Below, in pieces: positions 1 to 10,533 of a stretch of DNA of 64,000 nt. A program made the translations under genes and the position numbers. The stretch is from Rhizophagus clarus (lineage: Eukaryota; Glomeromycota; Glomeromycetes; Glomerales; Glomeraceae), in assembly GCA_015698045.1 (NCBI GenBank), contig BLAL01000050.1, positions 62,001 through 126,000 on the forward strand, read 5' to 3'. Positions within the stretch are counted from its first letter, which is position 1; every line of letters starts with the position of its first letter. Under the pieces are notes generated by a model. The model saw nothing but the letters and a program-made list of their open reading frames with translations. It searched no databases and was not told the origin of the DNA.

Positions 1-633
1 CAAAAAAAACCTACGATAAGGAGATCTAGTGGATTTCGAAATCTTTTATGGGAGTTCAAATTTACTGAAATTGAAACAACAGTTTCTAAAATAAAACAAG
101 ACACCGATATCCATCATCTGTATAAAAAAGGGTTTGATAACCTTCATGCAAGTTTTGAAGAGTTTTTAACAGAAAATGAATTAGAATATGATTATGAATC
201 TGGGCATTTTAAAATATATTCTAGTGTAGCTGTTGAATCAACTGATATTATCTGAACAGTAGGAACCTTTTATGGTAATGAATGGTTCAGTGATGTAGTA
301 GTCTCTTCTGAAGAAACTGTGTGGTATGGAAAGGTATGATATGCTTAAAATTTTTTATTAAGATTTTTGTCATGATGACATGTTATTAACTGAATTAAAT
401 TTAGGCACTTTTATTATTGGAATTTTCTGCAAAAGGTTTAAAAGAGCCAGTAAATCTTGCTTTGTTATGATGGTATGAAGAAGTACAAGAAGAAGAGATC
501 ATATACGACTGTCCAAGATTATGGCTAACTGATCAATATACATGTGTTTACTTAGATTCAGTTGATATGTCAGTTCACATTATACCAAGAAATAACTGTG
601 AAAATGAATATTTTGTTAATACGTATATTTTTT
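1..633 (+). pseudogene. 3' end of a Plavaka/CACTA-like transposase gene, broken
   Basis: Two exons can be read through. The first (about 1-335) encodes a stretch with FYGNEWFSDVVVSSEE and WYGKV. The second (about 405-633) encodes LLLEFSAKGLKEPVNLALL, then WYEEVQEEE and a C-terminal IIPRNNCENEYFVNTYIF before TAA. This WFSD / WY / PRLxLT / VHIIPR / NEYFVN layout matches my recollection of the C-terminal part of multicopy Plavaka-like transposases in Glomeromycotina; that is family knowledge, not a search. The exons are joined by a GT-AG intron of about 70 bp (donor GTATGA, acceptor TTTAG). Two in-frame TGA codons interrupt it, both where Arg (CGA) or Trp is plausible. The 5' part lies outside the window. 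Confidence 0.6.
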
Positions 634-1190
634 AAGGTGTAAAATGAAATTAGATTAATATTCTTAGTATTCATTTGTATATGAGTGCGTTTTATGATTT
701 ATTAATGAAATAATAAATAATGGATTTAACTTCCCTATGAAAAAATTGGATAAGGAATTTATACGTTTTTTTATACAGAAAAAGTCATATGAATATTGTA
801 TGATTATCGTATAATAACGTAGAATTTTCTGTAAAAAAAATATACGTAAAAAAATACGTGATATGGAAATCTGTCCAATCCTGTATCATAAAATTACGGT
901 TTATATACTGAAAAATACTGAAAAATACTGAAATTACACATTTTTTTAACCTAATTTATAATATAAAATTTTATTTAATTTAATTTTTAAATAATAATAT
1001 TTTCATTGAATATGTTTTATAATATTATCAAATCAATATTTAAACAATAAATAAATAAATAATATTTTATTTAATACAAATATTTCATTTCTTACTACAT
1101 TTCTTTAACTCTATTAAAAACCAAACTCTCCCTATACTGAACTATACCTATAGTAATTCTATGCTAATCTCTAAGATTTGGCATTCCTAC
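634..1190. other. AT-rich non-coding stretch
   Basis: No open frame or RNA gene is visible. It holds short direct repeats of the type GAAAAATACT (about 909-940) and T/A homopolymers. It is probably the 3' flank or subterminal part of the transposase remnant before it. Confidence 0.4.
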
Positions 1191-1194
1191 AAAA

Positions 1195-1560
1195 AAAAAA
1201 TGAAAAAAAACAACTCACAAAAAGAAATCAACTCACGAGAAAGAAATCAACCTGCAAAGAAAGAAATCAACTCACAAAGTAAGAAATCAACCCACAAAGA
1301 AAGTAACCAACCCACGAAAAAAGAAATCAACCTGTGAAAAGGAAATAACTTACAAAAAGAATTGACTTACAGCAGAGAAAAAGAAGTCTCAAAACTGATC
1401 TATTACAACTAAATTACCTGCAAAAGTAAAAAAATCTGGAATTAACCTACAAAAAAAGAAAAGTCTTTGAAGCGCCTTACAAAAAAAAAAAGAATGAACT
1501 AACTTACAAAAAGAAAATAAACCTGAACCTGACTTTTAAAAAGAAAAAAACTCTCACCCT
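1195..1560. repeat. Degenerate minisatellite, AAGAAATCAACYCACAAAG units
   Basis: About fifteen imperfect copies of an 18-25 bp unit with the core GAAATCAACTCACAAAG. The strand is A-rich with interspersed C, so its complement is a T-rich series of TTGATTTCTTT blocks. No coding potential is supported. Confidence 0.7.
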
Positions 1561-1985
1561 ATAAGAAAATTAAACAAACAAAAATATTAACTTTAGTTAT
1601 AAAAAAATTATCTTTAATGAAAAAAAAATATTTTATAAAAGAAAGGGGAGCAAGGTGGGCGGAAAATGAATGATAAAAATAAAAAAAAATAAAGAGAAAT
1701 AAAAATAGGGAATAAAAAATAGAAAGAACCAAAAATGAAAATTTTTTTAAAAAAAAAAAAGTGGAAAAAAAAATAAATTTTTTAAAAAGAAGGGGTTGGG
1801 ATAAAGAGTAGAATAGAAAGAAAAAACTTTTATTTTTTATCAAAAGAAAAGAGTAGCGGGTAAGAAGAAAATCAAGAGAAAAAAAATTTTTTTTTAGAAG
1901 AAAGTTAGAGGGAGAAGAAAAAAAAAATATAGGAAATAAAAAAAGAAGGGTATAAATAAAAAATGGGGAGGGAAACAAAAAATGT
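1560..1985. repeat. Polypurine (GA-rich) low-complexity tract
   Basis: The plus strand is almost entirely A and G with few pyrimidines. The long minus-strand frame across it encodes only F/S/L/I-rich low-complexity residues and is a composition artefact. Confidence 0.75.
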
Positions 1986-2238
1986 ATCATAACAAAACAA
2001 TAATCACGTGATCACGTATTATGATACCTGATACGAAATGATAATAAAATTTATAAGTTTAAAAATTCTGTATAAATTCCATATAGACATATACATTTCG
2101 TATATATTAATTTTTTTGAAAAAATGTTCAAAAATGAATTGTGTATTAAATATACAGAATTGCTATACGGAATTTACAAAAACGTATGACAATTGTATAC
2201 GAAATACATCATTTTCGTATACGGATTTCTTATAGGAC

Positions 2239-2533
2239 TTGATTATTTTTGATAATTATCAAATATCACAAATCATCGTTGAGATTATTTTCAATAATTA
2301 TCAATATCGCAAATTATCGTCAAGATTATTTTTGATAATTGTCAATATCGCAAATTATCAATGCGATTATTTTTGATAACTGTTGATATCGCAAATTATC
2401 AGTGCGATTATTTTTGATAACTGTCAACATCGCAAATTATCAGTGCGATTATTTTCGATAATTGCTAACATCGCAAATCATTGTCAAAATTATTTTGATA
2501 ATTGTCAATATCGCAAATTATCAGTACGATTAT
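2239..2533. repeat. 41-bp tandem repeat, about 7 copies
   Basis: The unit runs AAATTATCAGTGCGATTATT then TTTGATAACTGTCAACATCGC, 41 bp. Copies differ by a few substitutions. The motif GATAATTNTCAATATCGC gives each unit partial dyad symmetry. Confidence 0.8.
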
Positions 2534-2861
2534 TTTAGAAAAAGTTAAATATCGTTGTATAATTGTGAGATAATTATTGAATATTATCACATTATGTTGA
2601 CCATCGATTTATAAATACGATATTTATCGATAAAGTGATAATTATCTATGTATATCATATTACACTATCTTCTTTTACTATGTAATGAAATTCAATGCAA
2701 ATTTAAAGAAATCAAAAAAATGAAAAAAATGAAAAAGAAATATTATAAAAACAATACTAAATAAAAAATAAAGTTAAATCTAAATAAGTTTTAAGCTAAA
2801 AAGTAATTACCTATTTAATTAAATTAAACTAATTATTCTAGCAAAACCTTTAATCAAAACT

Positions 2862-3003
2862 TCTGAATATAAAGAAATCACATTAAGATAACTGTTTTGT
2901 ATACTTTGGAAATAATTTTTTTAAGTAACATAAGTGTAACTATATATATTTTGACTATTTTAATACTAATAAATAAATATTATATCAATTATTATAATAA
3001 CTT
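2862..3003. mobile_element. Diverged copy of the 45,995-46,166 MITE interior
   Basis: About 135 bp aligns by eye with the interior of the short inverted-repeat element at 45,995-46,166. Shared blocks include AATATAAAG, ATAACTGTTTTGTA, AAATAATTT and ATAAGTGTAACTATATA. The terminal ACAGCC sequence is not preserved here, so this is a degraded or truncated copy. Confidence 0.6.
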
Positions 3004-3159
3004 TGCTGAAACTTGAAGTTTACAATCGATATTGAATAAATATCATAACGATGTCATTATGATATCATTACGATATTTTAACAAAAAATCGAATCGACAT
3101 CGTTAAGTTAGTCTTAACTATGTTTATTCGATATTGATTGGTTCAATATCTCTGTGATC

Positions 3160-3655
3160 ACTATACGACATTTATTTGATATCATAACTATATCGTAGCA
3201 ATAACGTATTAACATCAAATTAACATTGCCAAAGTATTATAACATTTATTTGATATCGTAACTATATCGTAAAGATAACGTATTAACATCAAATTAATAT
3301 TGCCAAAGTATTATAACATTTATTTGATATCGTAACTATATCGTAAAGATAACATATTAACATCGAATTAACATTGCCAAAGTATTATAACATTTATTTG
3401 ATATCGTAACTATATCGTAAAAATAACATATTAACATCGAATTAACATTGCAAAGTATTATAACATTTATTCGATATCGTAACTATATTGTAGCGATATC
3501 ATATTAACATCAAATTAATATTACGAAAATGTTTTTACATTTACTCGACATCATAACTATATTATAGAAATATCATATTAATATTGAATTAACATCGCTA
3601 AAGTATTATAACATTTATTTGATATCATAACTATATCATAGTAATTTCATAAATT
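3160..3655. repeat. 74-bp tandem repeat, about 7 copies
   Basis: The unit contains TAACATTTATTTGATATCGT, AACTATATCGTAAAGATAAC and ATATTAACATCAAATTAA, with a 74-bp period (for example 3240 to 3314). Middle copies are nearly identical; outer copies are more diverged. GATATC words also fill the flanks. Confidence 0.85.
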
Positions 3656-3694
3656 ACATCATAAAAAATGATTTTATATTTATTACATTATAAT

Positions 3695-4105
3695 AATAAT
3701 TTACATTAATAATAATAATTTATATTAATAATAATAATTTACATTAATAATAATAATTTACATTAATAATAATAATTTACATTAATAATAATAATTTACA
3801 TTAATAATAATAATTTACATTAATAATAATAATTTACATTAATAATAATAATTTACATTAATAATAATAATTTACATTAATAATAATAATTTACATTAAT
3901 AATAATAATTTACATTAATAATAATAATTTACATTAATAATAATAATTTACATTAATAATAATAATTTACATTAATAATAATAATTTACATTAATAATAA
4001 TAATTTACATTAATAATAATAATTTACATTAATAATAATAATTTACATTAATAATAATAATTTACATTAATAATAATAATTTACATTAATAATAATAATA
4101 AGAAA
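3695..4105. repeat. 19-bp tandem repeat, about 21 copies, almost perfect
   Basis: The unit ACATTAATAATAATAATTT (19 bp) repeats head-to-tail with essentially no substitutions after the first one or two copies. This indicates recent expansion. There is no unique spacer, so it is not a CRISPR array. Confidence 0.95.
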
Positions 4106-4164
4106 ATAAAGAAGAAAATAAAGGTGTCTGTTCAATATTAGGTACCGATTCCTAGCAGATTCTT

Positions 4165-4252
4165 ACGCAGTACTCTAGGATTTTAGTTTTAGTAGTTTTG
4201 GTTTTGGTTTTGGTTTTAGTTTTGGTTTAGTTTTAGTTTTAGTTTTAGTTTT
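4165..4252. repeat. GTTTTA/GTTTTG hexanucleotide tract
   Basis: About 14 alternating copies of TTTAGT and TTTGGT. It is a simple G/T-rich tract on one strand. Confidence 0.8.
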
Positions 4253-4376
4253 CTCCCTAGAGTTTCTGATCACGCTTTCACTATACAATTTTACTAACGT
4301 CTACTAAGGCGCACACCTAACAGAACAACAACACCTGAGAAGTGAAGTAATATTCAATATGGATAGAGTGGATGGG

Positions 4377-4600
4377 TCAGATATGATAAATAATGAAAAC
4401 AAAATGGAAATGAAACAAAAGTGAAAAGAAAAAAGAAGACAAGATCAAAAAGAAATGATAAAGAATATTGATGGAAAAAGATGAAATGAAAAGAAAGAGA
4501 GACGAAGAAAGAGAAATAAAAGGAAAAAGAAACAAAAACTGAAGGGAGAATGAAAGGAAGGTCACATTTTCCTTTTTCTTTTTTTTCTTTTCATGTGATG
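4377..4600. repeat. Polypurine low-complexity tract
   Basis: A run of AAAATGGAAATGAAAC-like and GAAAGAGAGACGAAG-like purine words. The minus-strand frame through it is F/S-rich low complexity and is not supported as a gene. Confidence 0.7.
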
Positions 4601-4639
4601 AGTGAATACATCTTATTCCTTTTATTCTATACATAAGTA

Positions 4640-5220
4640 GGATCCAATCGCTAAGGGTAAATTTAAAAAAATAAAAAATATAAAAAAAATAATTATGATT
4701 AATATAATATACTCTTTATAAAATATATTTAAATTTTAAATTTAATACATAACCTTGGGATAATGGTTAAAGCAGGTAATCTCCGGGATTTTGAGAAAAA
4801 ATAAAAATGATAATATTTTTAACATTAGCTCTTTAAATTTTGAAAGTGTTAATTCTTAAAACATAATATTATAAAAAAAAATGCTGGCTGCTACGACGGA
4901 CGCCACTCCGGATAAAGTAATTGGCGGCAGAAAATATCATAAAATATCTAGCCCTATTTCACAACATTTTCCTCCAGGCTAAGCAAATATTACAAAAGAA
5001 AGCTTCAAATATATTCAGCAATTTGAACATAGCATTTGAGAATACATTCTAACTCCCTTAAGTAATACCACAGTCTAATAAAGAAAGACTCAAACTACAC
5101 CCTATTGTAAAGAAAGTACATAACCAATCCCTTCTACAGAACCAGAAGACTTTATGAATATGGTAGAGTCCAAAAAAAATATGAAAAATATGCGTATATC
5201 CCATTTTCATACCTGCTTAA
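4640..5220. other. Non-coding stretch with a short GC-rich block
   Basis: No gene is visible. A GC-richer island at about 4887-4930 (GCTGCTACGACGGACGCC, then TTGGCGGCAG) stands out against the AT background. It may be the end of an old repeat. Confidence 0.35.
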
Positions 5221-5227
5221 TGGCTTC

Positions 5228-5590
5228 ACTATTTATTTAAAAGTAGTTTTTTTGTCTTATACGTTTTTTGGTGAACGGTCTTCGTGTTGGCGACTATATC
5301 GAATATATAAACTAAAATGCCAAAGTACTGTTAATATTGTAAAAGATAAGTAAAGTATACTTGGATAAAAGAGAGAAGAAGAAAATACCGTAAAGTGTTA
5401 AAATAGTAATATTTGGCTTCACTATTTATTTTTTTGTCTTATACGTTTTTTGGCGAATGGTCTTCGTGTTGGTGACTATATCAAATATATAAACTAATAT
5501 GCCAAAGTATTGTTAATATTGTAAAAGATAAGTAAAGTATACTTGGATAAAAGAGAGAAGAAGAAAATACTGTAAAGTGTTAAAATATAA
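5228..5590. repeat. Direct tandem duplication of about 180 bp
   Basis: The segment with TTTGTCTTATACGTTTTTTG, GTCTTCGTGTTGG and AGTATACTTGGATAAAAGAG occurs twice, offset by about 180 bp (TCTTATACG at 5255 and at 5434), with few differences. No coding frame is conserved. Confidence 0.85.
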
Positions 5591-5786
5591 GACAAATATA
5601 ATATTTTTAAGAAGAGAGAAGTGTATTTTTGAAAAATAAAAATAAACCGAATTTTAGCTATTTTTAGATATCACATGCATGTAATCAAAATGATTTTTAT
5701 TACATCATGCATGAGGATCAATGTCATTTTATTGGTTAATTTTAACCAAAATTTTAGTCATTTCTTCATTACACAAAATATTTGCT

Positions 5787-5938
5787 ATGTCCACTGGTGA
5801 AAACGAGACCGCGGAAGACATTTATGAATTTTTAAAAAAGAATGAAATTTCAGTTGTTATTTTAATGATTTAAAGATTATTTACATTAATGCTAAAATAA
5901 GAAATTATAAAATCAACAATTTCTCTAATAATAATTAA
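5787..5938 (+). pseudogene. Remnant of a SAM-like domain gene
   Basis: The frame from the ATG encodes MSTGENETAEDIYEFLKKNE and then stops after 28 codons. A +1 shift near 5862 continues with NDLKIIYINAKIRNYKINN until the next stop. In Glomeromycotina, short proteins that start with TAEEVYEFLK followed by DLKIIRDN-like sequence carry a SAM-type domain, and this fragment looks like the first helices of one. It is far too short for a domain and is frameshifted, so it is probably a dead fragment. The resemblance is from memory. Confidence 0.4.
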
Positions 5939-6384
5939 AATACTATGCTATCTTAGTAATAAACTTGATTATTAATTATTTATTAAAATTTTTTAATCCA
6001 AGAGCGAAAATGAATATATATAAATCAACCTTGTCATTTCCTTCGGCGAGACCTATTAAGTGTTCAAAAAGTCTGATTGGGTTTTTGCATGCGAGTTATT
6101 AAATGATTAGGTAATACAAACTTATTTAGGATGTGATACATGATTTCCTTTATTTGCGTGATCGGTTGATTATATTGAAATACTTTTCACACTTATTAGC
6201 ATTTATATTATCAATTAAAAGTATCAACTTATATTTGAAGATAAGAAATTTATTATAAGTTTATTTATAATTTTGATTTTTTCATAGATAAATTGCTATT
6301 TGATAATTAATTAATTGGTTAGGATTCGTCAGGTACTTTAATAAAGAATTATATATAATTTGATAATAGACTTTAATAACAAAT

Positions 6385-7010
6385 CTAATTCCTTTTCTTT
6401 CTCAATCCAATACGTCTTGTTAGCTCTTGATCCATTTCTAAAGCCCTGATTCTGGCATTCTTTTGATTTATATTTGATATTGCTTATTTGATATTGTTTC
6501 GTTCTTTTCAAAAAAAAGCTGAACTTTTTCCTCTTCTAAGGCTTTTACCTTCTCTTCTAGTTGATTGATTCTTTTCTCAAGAGCTCAACATAACCTGCAG
6601 AGAAAAGGGATTAAAGAGGAATAGCAGAAGGTGGGGTCAGTTATGATCAATTCACCCAGCAGGAGAGTCACGTTAAAGCAAAGGCTTGGCACCTGACAGT
6701 CCAACAATTCAGGTACTTCACAGGACCATTAAGAACATCAACCTGAGAGGCGAGTTCACAGTAGCCATTTTAGAAGCTTAAACCCAGGCCAGACTATATA
6801 TGGAAAGCCATGGTATTCACCCACCTATTTCATAAATTCGCTTTCGCTTCTTTGTCAATATTTTTGTTCTGAAACGATGTACTGATTTTGCCTTTGCGGC
6901 CTGTGATTTGTGAGGCTTGCGACAGCTCATATTTCTGTATAAGATATAATAAAGAAGATAAATAATTGTAGTCGATACTTCAGAAAATAAATTATGACTC
7001 ATAATCTCTG
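6385..7010 (-). pseudogene. Repeat-borne basic/coiled-coil ORF remnant
   Basis: On the minus strand a basic peptide (AAKAKSVHRFRTKILTKKRK, ending KRIYEIGG) is followed by a transcribed-looking stretch encoding MATVNSPL and VDVLNGPVKYLNCWTVRCQ in shifting frames. A coiled coil follows (INQLEEKVKALEEEKVQLFF, then RALEMDQELTRRIGLRKKRN). I recall the same modules (QAAKAKRIRRFRA, YEIGG, VNSPL-VDVLNGPVKY) in many hypothetical proteins of Rhizophagus-type genomes, where they behave as a dispersed repeat. Several frameshifts and stops break it here. The function is unknown. Confidence 0.45.
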
Positions 7011-7590
7011 CATGCAGAGAAATGCAAACCTATAAGAGAGGAGAGGAAAAGTGGAAACTGTTTTAAGAAAAGGAGGAATATTTATATGAAACAGGCCTGA
7101 TATGTCAACATGAAGAAAGGAACCTTTTATGAATCCATTTCACGAAGATATAAAATATATTTGACTAAAGGATTATACCAGAAAAAGCTTTTTCTTTCAT
7201 CATAGGAATGGAAAACATACTAAATTGGAAATTTTAAATGTGCTAAAAAAAATCGATAATAGAAAATGACGTAATTTAATGTGTAGAATTCAATAATGTT
7301 TAAGGAGCAAGTTCACTGAGTTGGTCACACAAGTACAATTAAATTCTCATCACTTTAAAATTTTATTAATAACGAATTAACAAAGAAAACTTTATTTGTT
7401 AAATATTGGCTTTATTGTATCAATTATTAAGGTTTTGCATTATTTTTGTATCAAATTATTAAGTTTAGCATTATTTGATTATCGTATCAAACTATTAACA
7501 GTTAAGGTTTAGCATCAAATAAAAGAAAAAATTTTTAGAAAAATTTCATAGGTAAAAAAAGGAAAAAAATTTTATACTTACCATTATCGA
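7011..7590. other. AT-rich non-coding stretch
   Basis: Nothing recognisable apart from repeated TATCAAATTATTAAG-like words at about 7420-7500. Confidence 0.3.
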
Positions 7591-7700
7591 TAGTATCATT
7601 ATTATCCACGGTATTCTGGCTATTGTTGTTGCTTCAGGCTATAAATTGATTAAGAAAATCAATAAAAAAATTTATAACTTGATTAAATTTTTTTTATGAT

Positions 7701-8338
7701 TTACATACATCTTCTATTCCTTCGATTTCTTCGATTTCGAGTCCAGTTAACTCCGATTGAAGCTTGTACAAATTGATCATCTAGAAACATATTAAATAAT
7801 ATTGGAATACATAATTCTAAATAAATATAAAGCAATTAGAATTCTTACCCGGTCTTTCCCAGAAGCAGGTGTTCATTATGTCGAAGAACACCGCTCCTGG
7901 ACGACTCTTCACGCCTCTAGGATCATTGGCAATGACCAATAATTGATCCTAAAATATTTTAAAGTCATTAATATTACACAAATTTTTATTTATTAATATT
8001 TAACTTACATGATAGTTAGTAACGAGCCCATTGAACTTCGTCTGGCATTGTTGTCCTGTATAGTTACATCCACAAGTATTATTAACATTTTCTGCTACTA
8101 ATCTCCAGAATTTTTTTCTGCTGCGCCCTGGAATTTGGTAATAATATTCGTAATTTCGTGACCTCCACTGCTTAATGAGCATAGCAGTTTGTTCATCTGT
8201 CCATTCTACCCAGTCAGTGGAGGTATTGCGAGAAGAAGTAGAATTAGATAAAGATTCGGCGTTATCAATACGATGTTGAAATGAGGTTGAAGGATCGCGA
8301 GAGGTTGATGATGTTGTATTTGTATTATTTGAAGACAT
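7701..8338 (-). CDS. Myb/SANT-like (trihelix-type) DNA-binding protein
   Basis: Three exons on the minus strand (8009-8338, 7849-7948, 7701-7780) join through GTAAGT/TTTTAG and GTAAGA/TTCTAG introns into about 169 codons. After a Ser/Thr/Asn-rich leader, a Myb/SANT-like domain starts near residue 44: WVEWTDEQTAMLIKQWRSRN, then PGRSRKKFWRLVAENVN, TGQQCQTKFNGLV, and in exon 2 SRPGAVFFDIMNTCFWERP. The three regularly spaced Trp/aromatic positions and the FWERP-D motif match a large Glomeromycotina family I know as Myb/SANT-like or trihelix proteins, often linked to transposons. An exon continuing past 7701 through the GTATGT there is possible. There is no internal stop, so it could be functional; whether it is a host regulator or a transposon accessory is open. 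Confidence 0.6.
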
Positions 8339-8456
8339 TATTAGAATTTTTGAAATTTGGCGATGTTATATTTGACAAAAATTTGTTATATATGAGTGAA
8401 TATAAGACAAGAAATATATAATTAAAAAATTAAAAAATGTGAGAAAGTTCCATTTT

Positions 8457-8612
8457 TTAATTATTTTTTCTAATAATTCTAATTACGCCATTTCAATCAT
8501 TTTTTCTAACAATTCTAATTACACCATTTCAATTATTTTTTCTAACAATTAATTACGCTATTCAATTATTTTTTCTAACAATTCTGATTACGCCATTTCA
8601 ATTATTTTTTCC
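8457..8612. repeat. 36-bp tandem repeat, about 4 copies
   Basis: The unit CAATTATTTTTTCTAACAAT then TCTAATTACGCCATTT repeats four times with minor changes directly upstream of the Myb/SANT-like gene. It may lie in its promoter. Confidence 0.8.
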
Positions 8613-9310
8613 TTTTTAAATTAAAATGATTTCATTAATTCATGATATTACATCATAAATTCATAGAATTTTGAAAATTAATTCTGTCTCTTGTCCATTA
8701 AAAGTGATTAAAATGTCGATTTTCCATTGTTTCCCATTGTACAAAAAAAAAATTAGCCATTAAAAGTGATTAAAAATTTTACGTAAAAAATTAACTTTAT
8801 TTACTCGTAATATTTTACCACATCTTTTACGATATTTTTTAATGCGAAAAAAAAAATTTGATTTATTTTACTTTTCGTGATTGATTTAATGTGTTAATTT
8901 TCAAACGTTTAAAAGGAATTAATAAATATTGAGCGTATTAAATGAGGATTGTGCTTATGTAATATGTGAGACATTCTAAACTTAAACCTTCTAGAATTAT
9001 ACTTATTAAGATTAAATACATGATTATCACTTAGTTTGAAAATGAAAATCAAATATGAGACATACTACAATTCATAACACCGAAATTACAAGTCCAGCAA
9101 AAAACTTATAATGTATGACTATTAATATGCGTATTTTATTTATATGACTATATTTATTGATTTAATTGAAAAAATTAGTGAATATTAAAATATTTTTAAA
9201 TTTTATAGCGCAAAAATCATTTATTGATGATTAATTAAAAAGCGCTACTAAATCTATAATTTAATTTTATTAATATTTATGAATAAAGACATAATGTGTT
9301 AAATAAAAAT
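8613..9310. other. AT-rich intergenic stretch
   Basis: No gene or repeat family recognised. A short repeat of CCATTAAAAGTGATTAAAA occurs at about 8696 and 8757. Confidence 0.3.
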
Positions 9311-9311
9311 G

Positions 9312-10533
9312 ACTTACATGTTCAAAAGAATTTACTATCCTGTTGCCACTTCAAGAGGGAACAATTATATCCTTCATCATACTATCCAAGTTCTTAACGG
9401 CAGATAGATCTTTGCCATTCCAAAAAACCTTGAAGGTTTCTCTTATAAAATCTATTAACGTATTAAAGCTATCAATCTTTTTCATTTCAGAGAGATTTAC
9501 AGCAGCGAGCTATCGATTCAAGAGTTTTTGAACAAAATGTTCATCAACATAGTCTTTTACTTCTTTATTTGACAGGCTACCAGTGATCGCTCTACAGTTA
9601 ATTATTTTTTATTAACATAACAATAAACTCATTAGATATAAGATATATTATCAAACAATAAAATAAAATATACCTATTTTTTCTAATATTTTTATATTCA
9701 TTTATCAAGAAATTTTTTCCTTCTGTACTGTAAATTTGAACCTTGAAAATTTTTTTAATTAATTTATCAAATGTCTCTTCACGCAGGTTGCAGGTACGAA
9801 AAAAGAGACATTTGATGGACTCATCCCAAAGACGAGCATTATTCTAAAATATTAAAAGATATATTATTTATTTTAAAGAATTGGGTACAAAATAAATATA
9901 TTTAGCACTAACATCAGCACTAGACGTTGAAGACGTTGAGCCAGAACCAGAATCCATTTCTAACATTTTATTTGCTAGATGAAGAATATGTGGATGGGCG
10001 ACGAAAAAATTGCATATTTCTAAATTACTTTTAAACCCAACAGGAATGGGTTCATCCAAATTTACGAGTTTATCATCTGTCATATTCATTTTATCTCTAT
10101 CATGATCATCACTATCGTTATCTGAACTACCACTTTTCTCTTCTTCGTGATCTTCTCTTTCTTTTTCATCTTCCCTTCTATCATCTTTTTCTCTTCCATC
10201 ATCATCTTCTCTTTCATTATTATTTCTTCGGTTAGAAGCTAAACCTATTATTTAGTAGTATATCATTTAATTAAAGATTAAATATATTATTAAATATTAA
10301 GGCCACACACATATATGATATGTATATAATATTTACCTGAAATGAATTGATCAACATCGTTAATATTGGTCACCCTCCTTTTTTTCGCTTTTTAACTTAG
10401 ACTTTGATTTTTCGAAATCGTTACTATTATACATATTTTCAGTATCATTTTATTCTTAAAGTAAAATTTATTATAATTATATTTTATAAAGTTACATACC
10501 TGCTGTCTCTTGATTTGCCTTACGTTTGGACAT
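9312..10533 (-). pseudogene. Unrecognised multi-exon gene, broken, probably transposon-related
   Basis: The minus strand reads from an ATG near 10,533: MSKRKANQETA, an exon with KRRVTNINDVDQFISG, then an acidic/charged exon (NNNEREDDDGREKDDRREDE, later DEPIPVGFKSNLEICNFFVA and SGSGSTSSTSSADVS). Two further exons follow (ARLWDESIKCLFFRTCNLRE; AITGSLSNKEVKDYVDEHFV, then SFNTLIDFIRETFKVFWNGK). Junctions have GTATGT/GTAAAT donors and TAG acceptors. Two stops interrupt the last exon: TAG after LLNR and TGA within IIVPS-SGNRIVNSFEH, the latter where Trp fits. I recognise no domain. The acidic linker and the decay are typical of accessory ORFs of mobile elements. The gene may continue past the donor at about 9311. 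Confidence 0.45.

Noticed and set aside
1559..1990. 143-codon minus-strand frame
   Set aside because: Lies on the pyrimidine strand of a polypurine tract and encodes only F/S/L/I low complexity.
3695..4105. CRISPR-like regular array
   Set aside because: Pure tandem repeat without spacers, in a eukaryotic context.
4377..4634. 85-codon minus-strand frame
   Set aside because: Again the pyrimidine strand of a purine-rich tract.
4749..4800. tRNA-like stretch (TGGGATAATGGTTAAAGC, then CTCCGGGATTTTGAG)
   Set aside because: A-box-like word only; no acceptor stem, no good T-arm and no cloverleaf.
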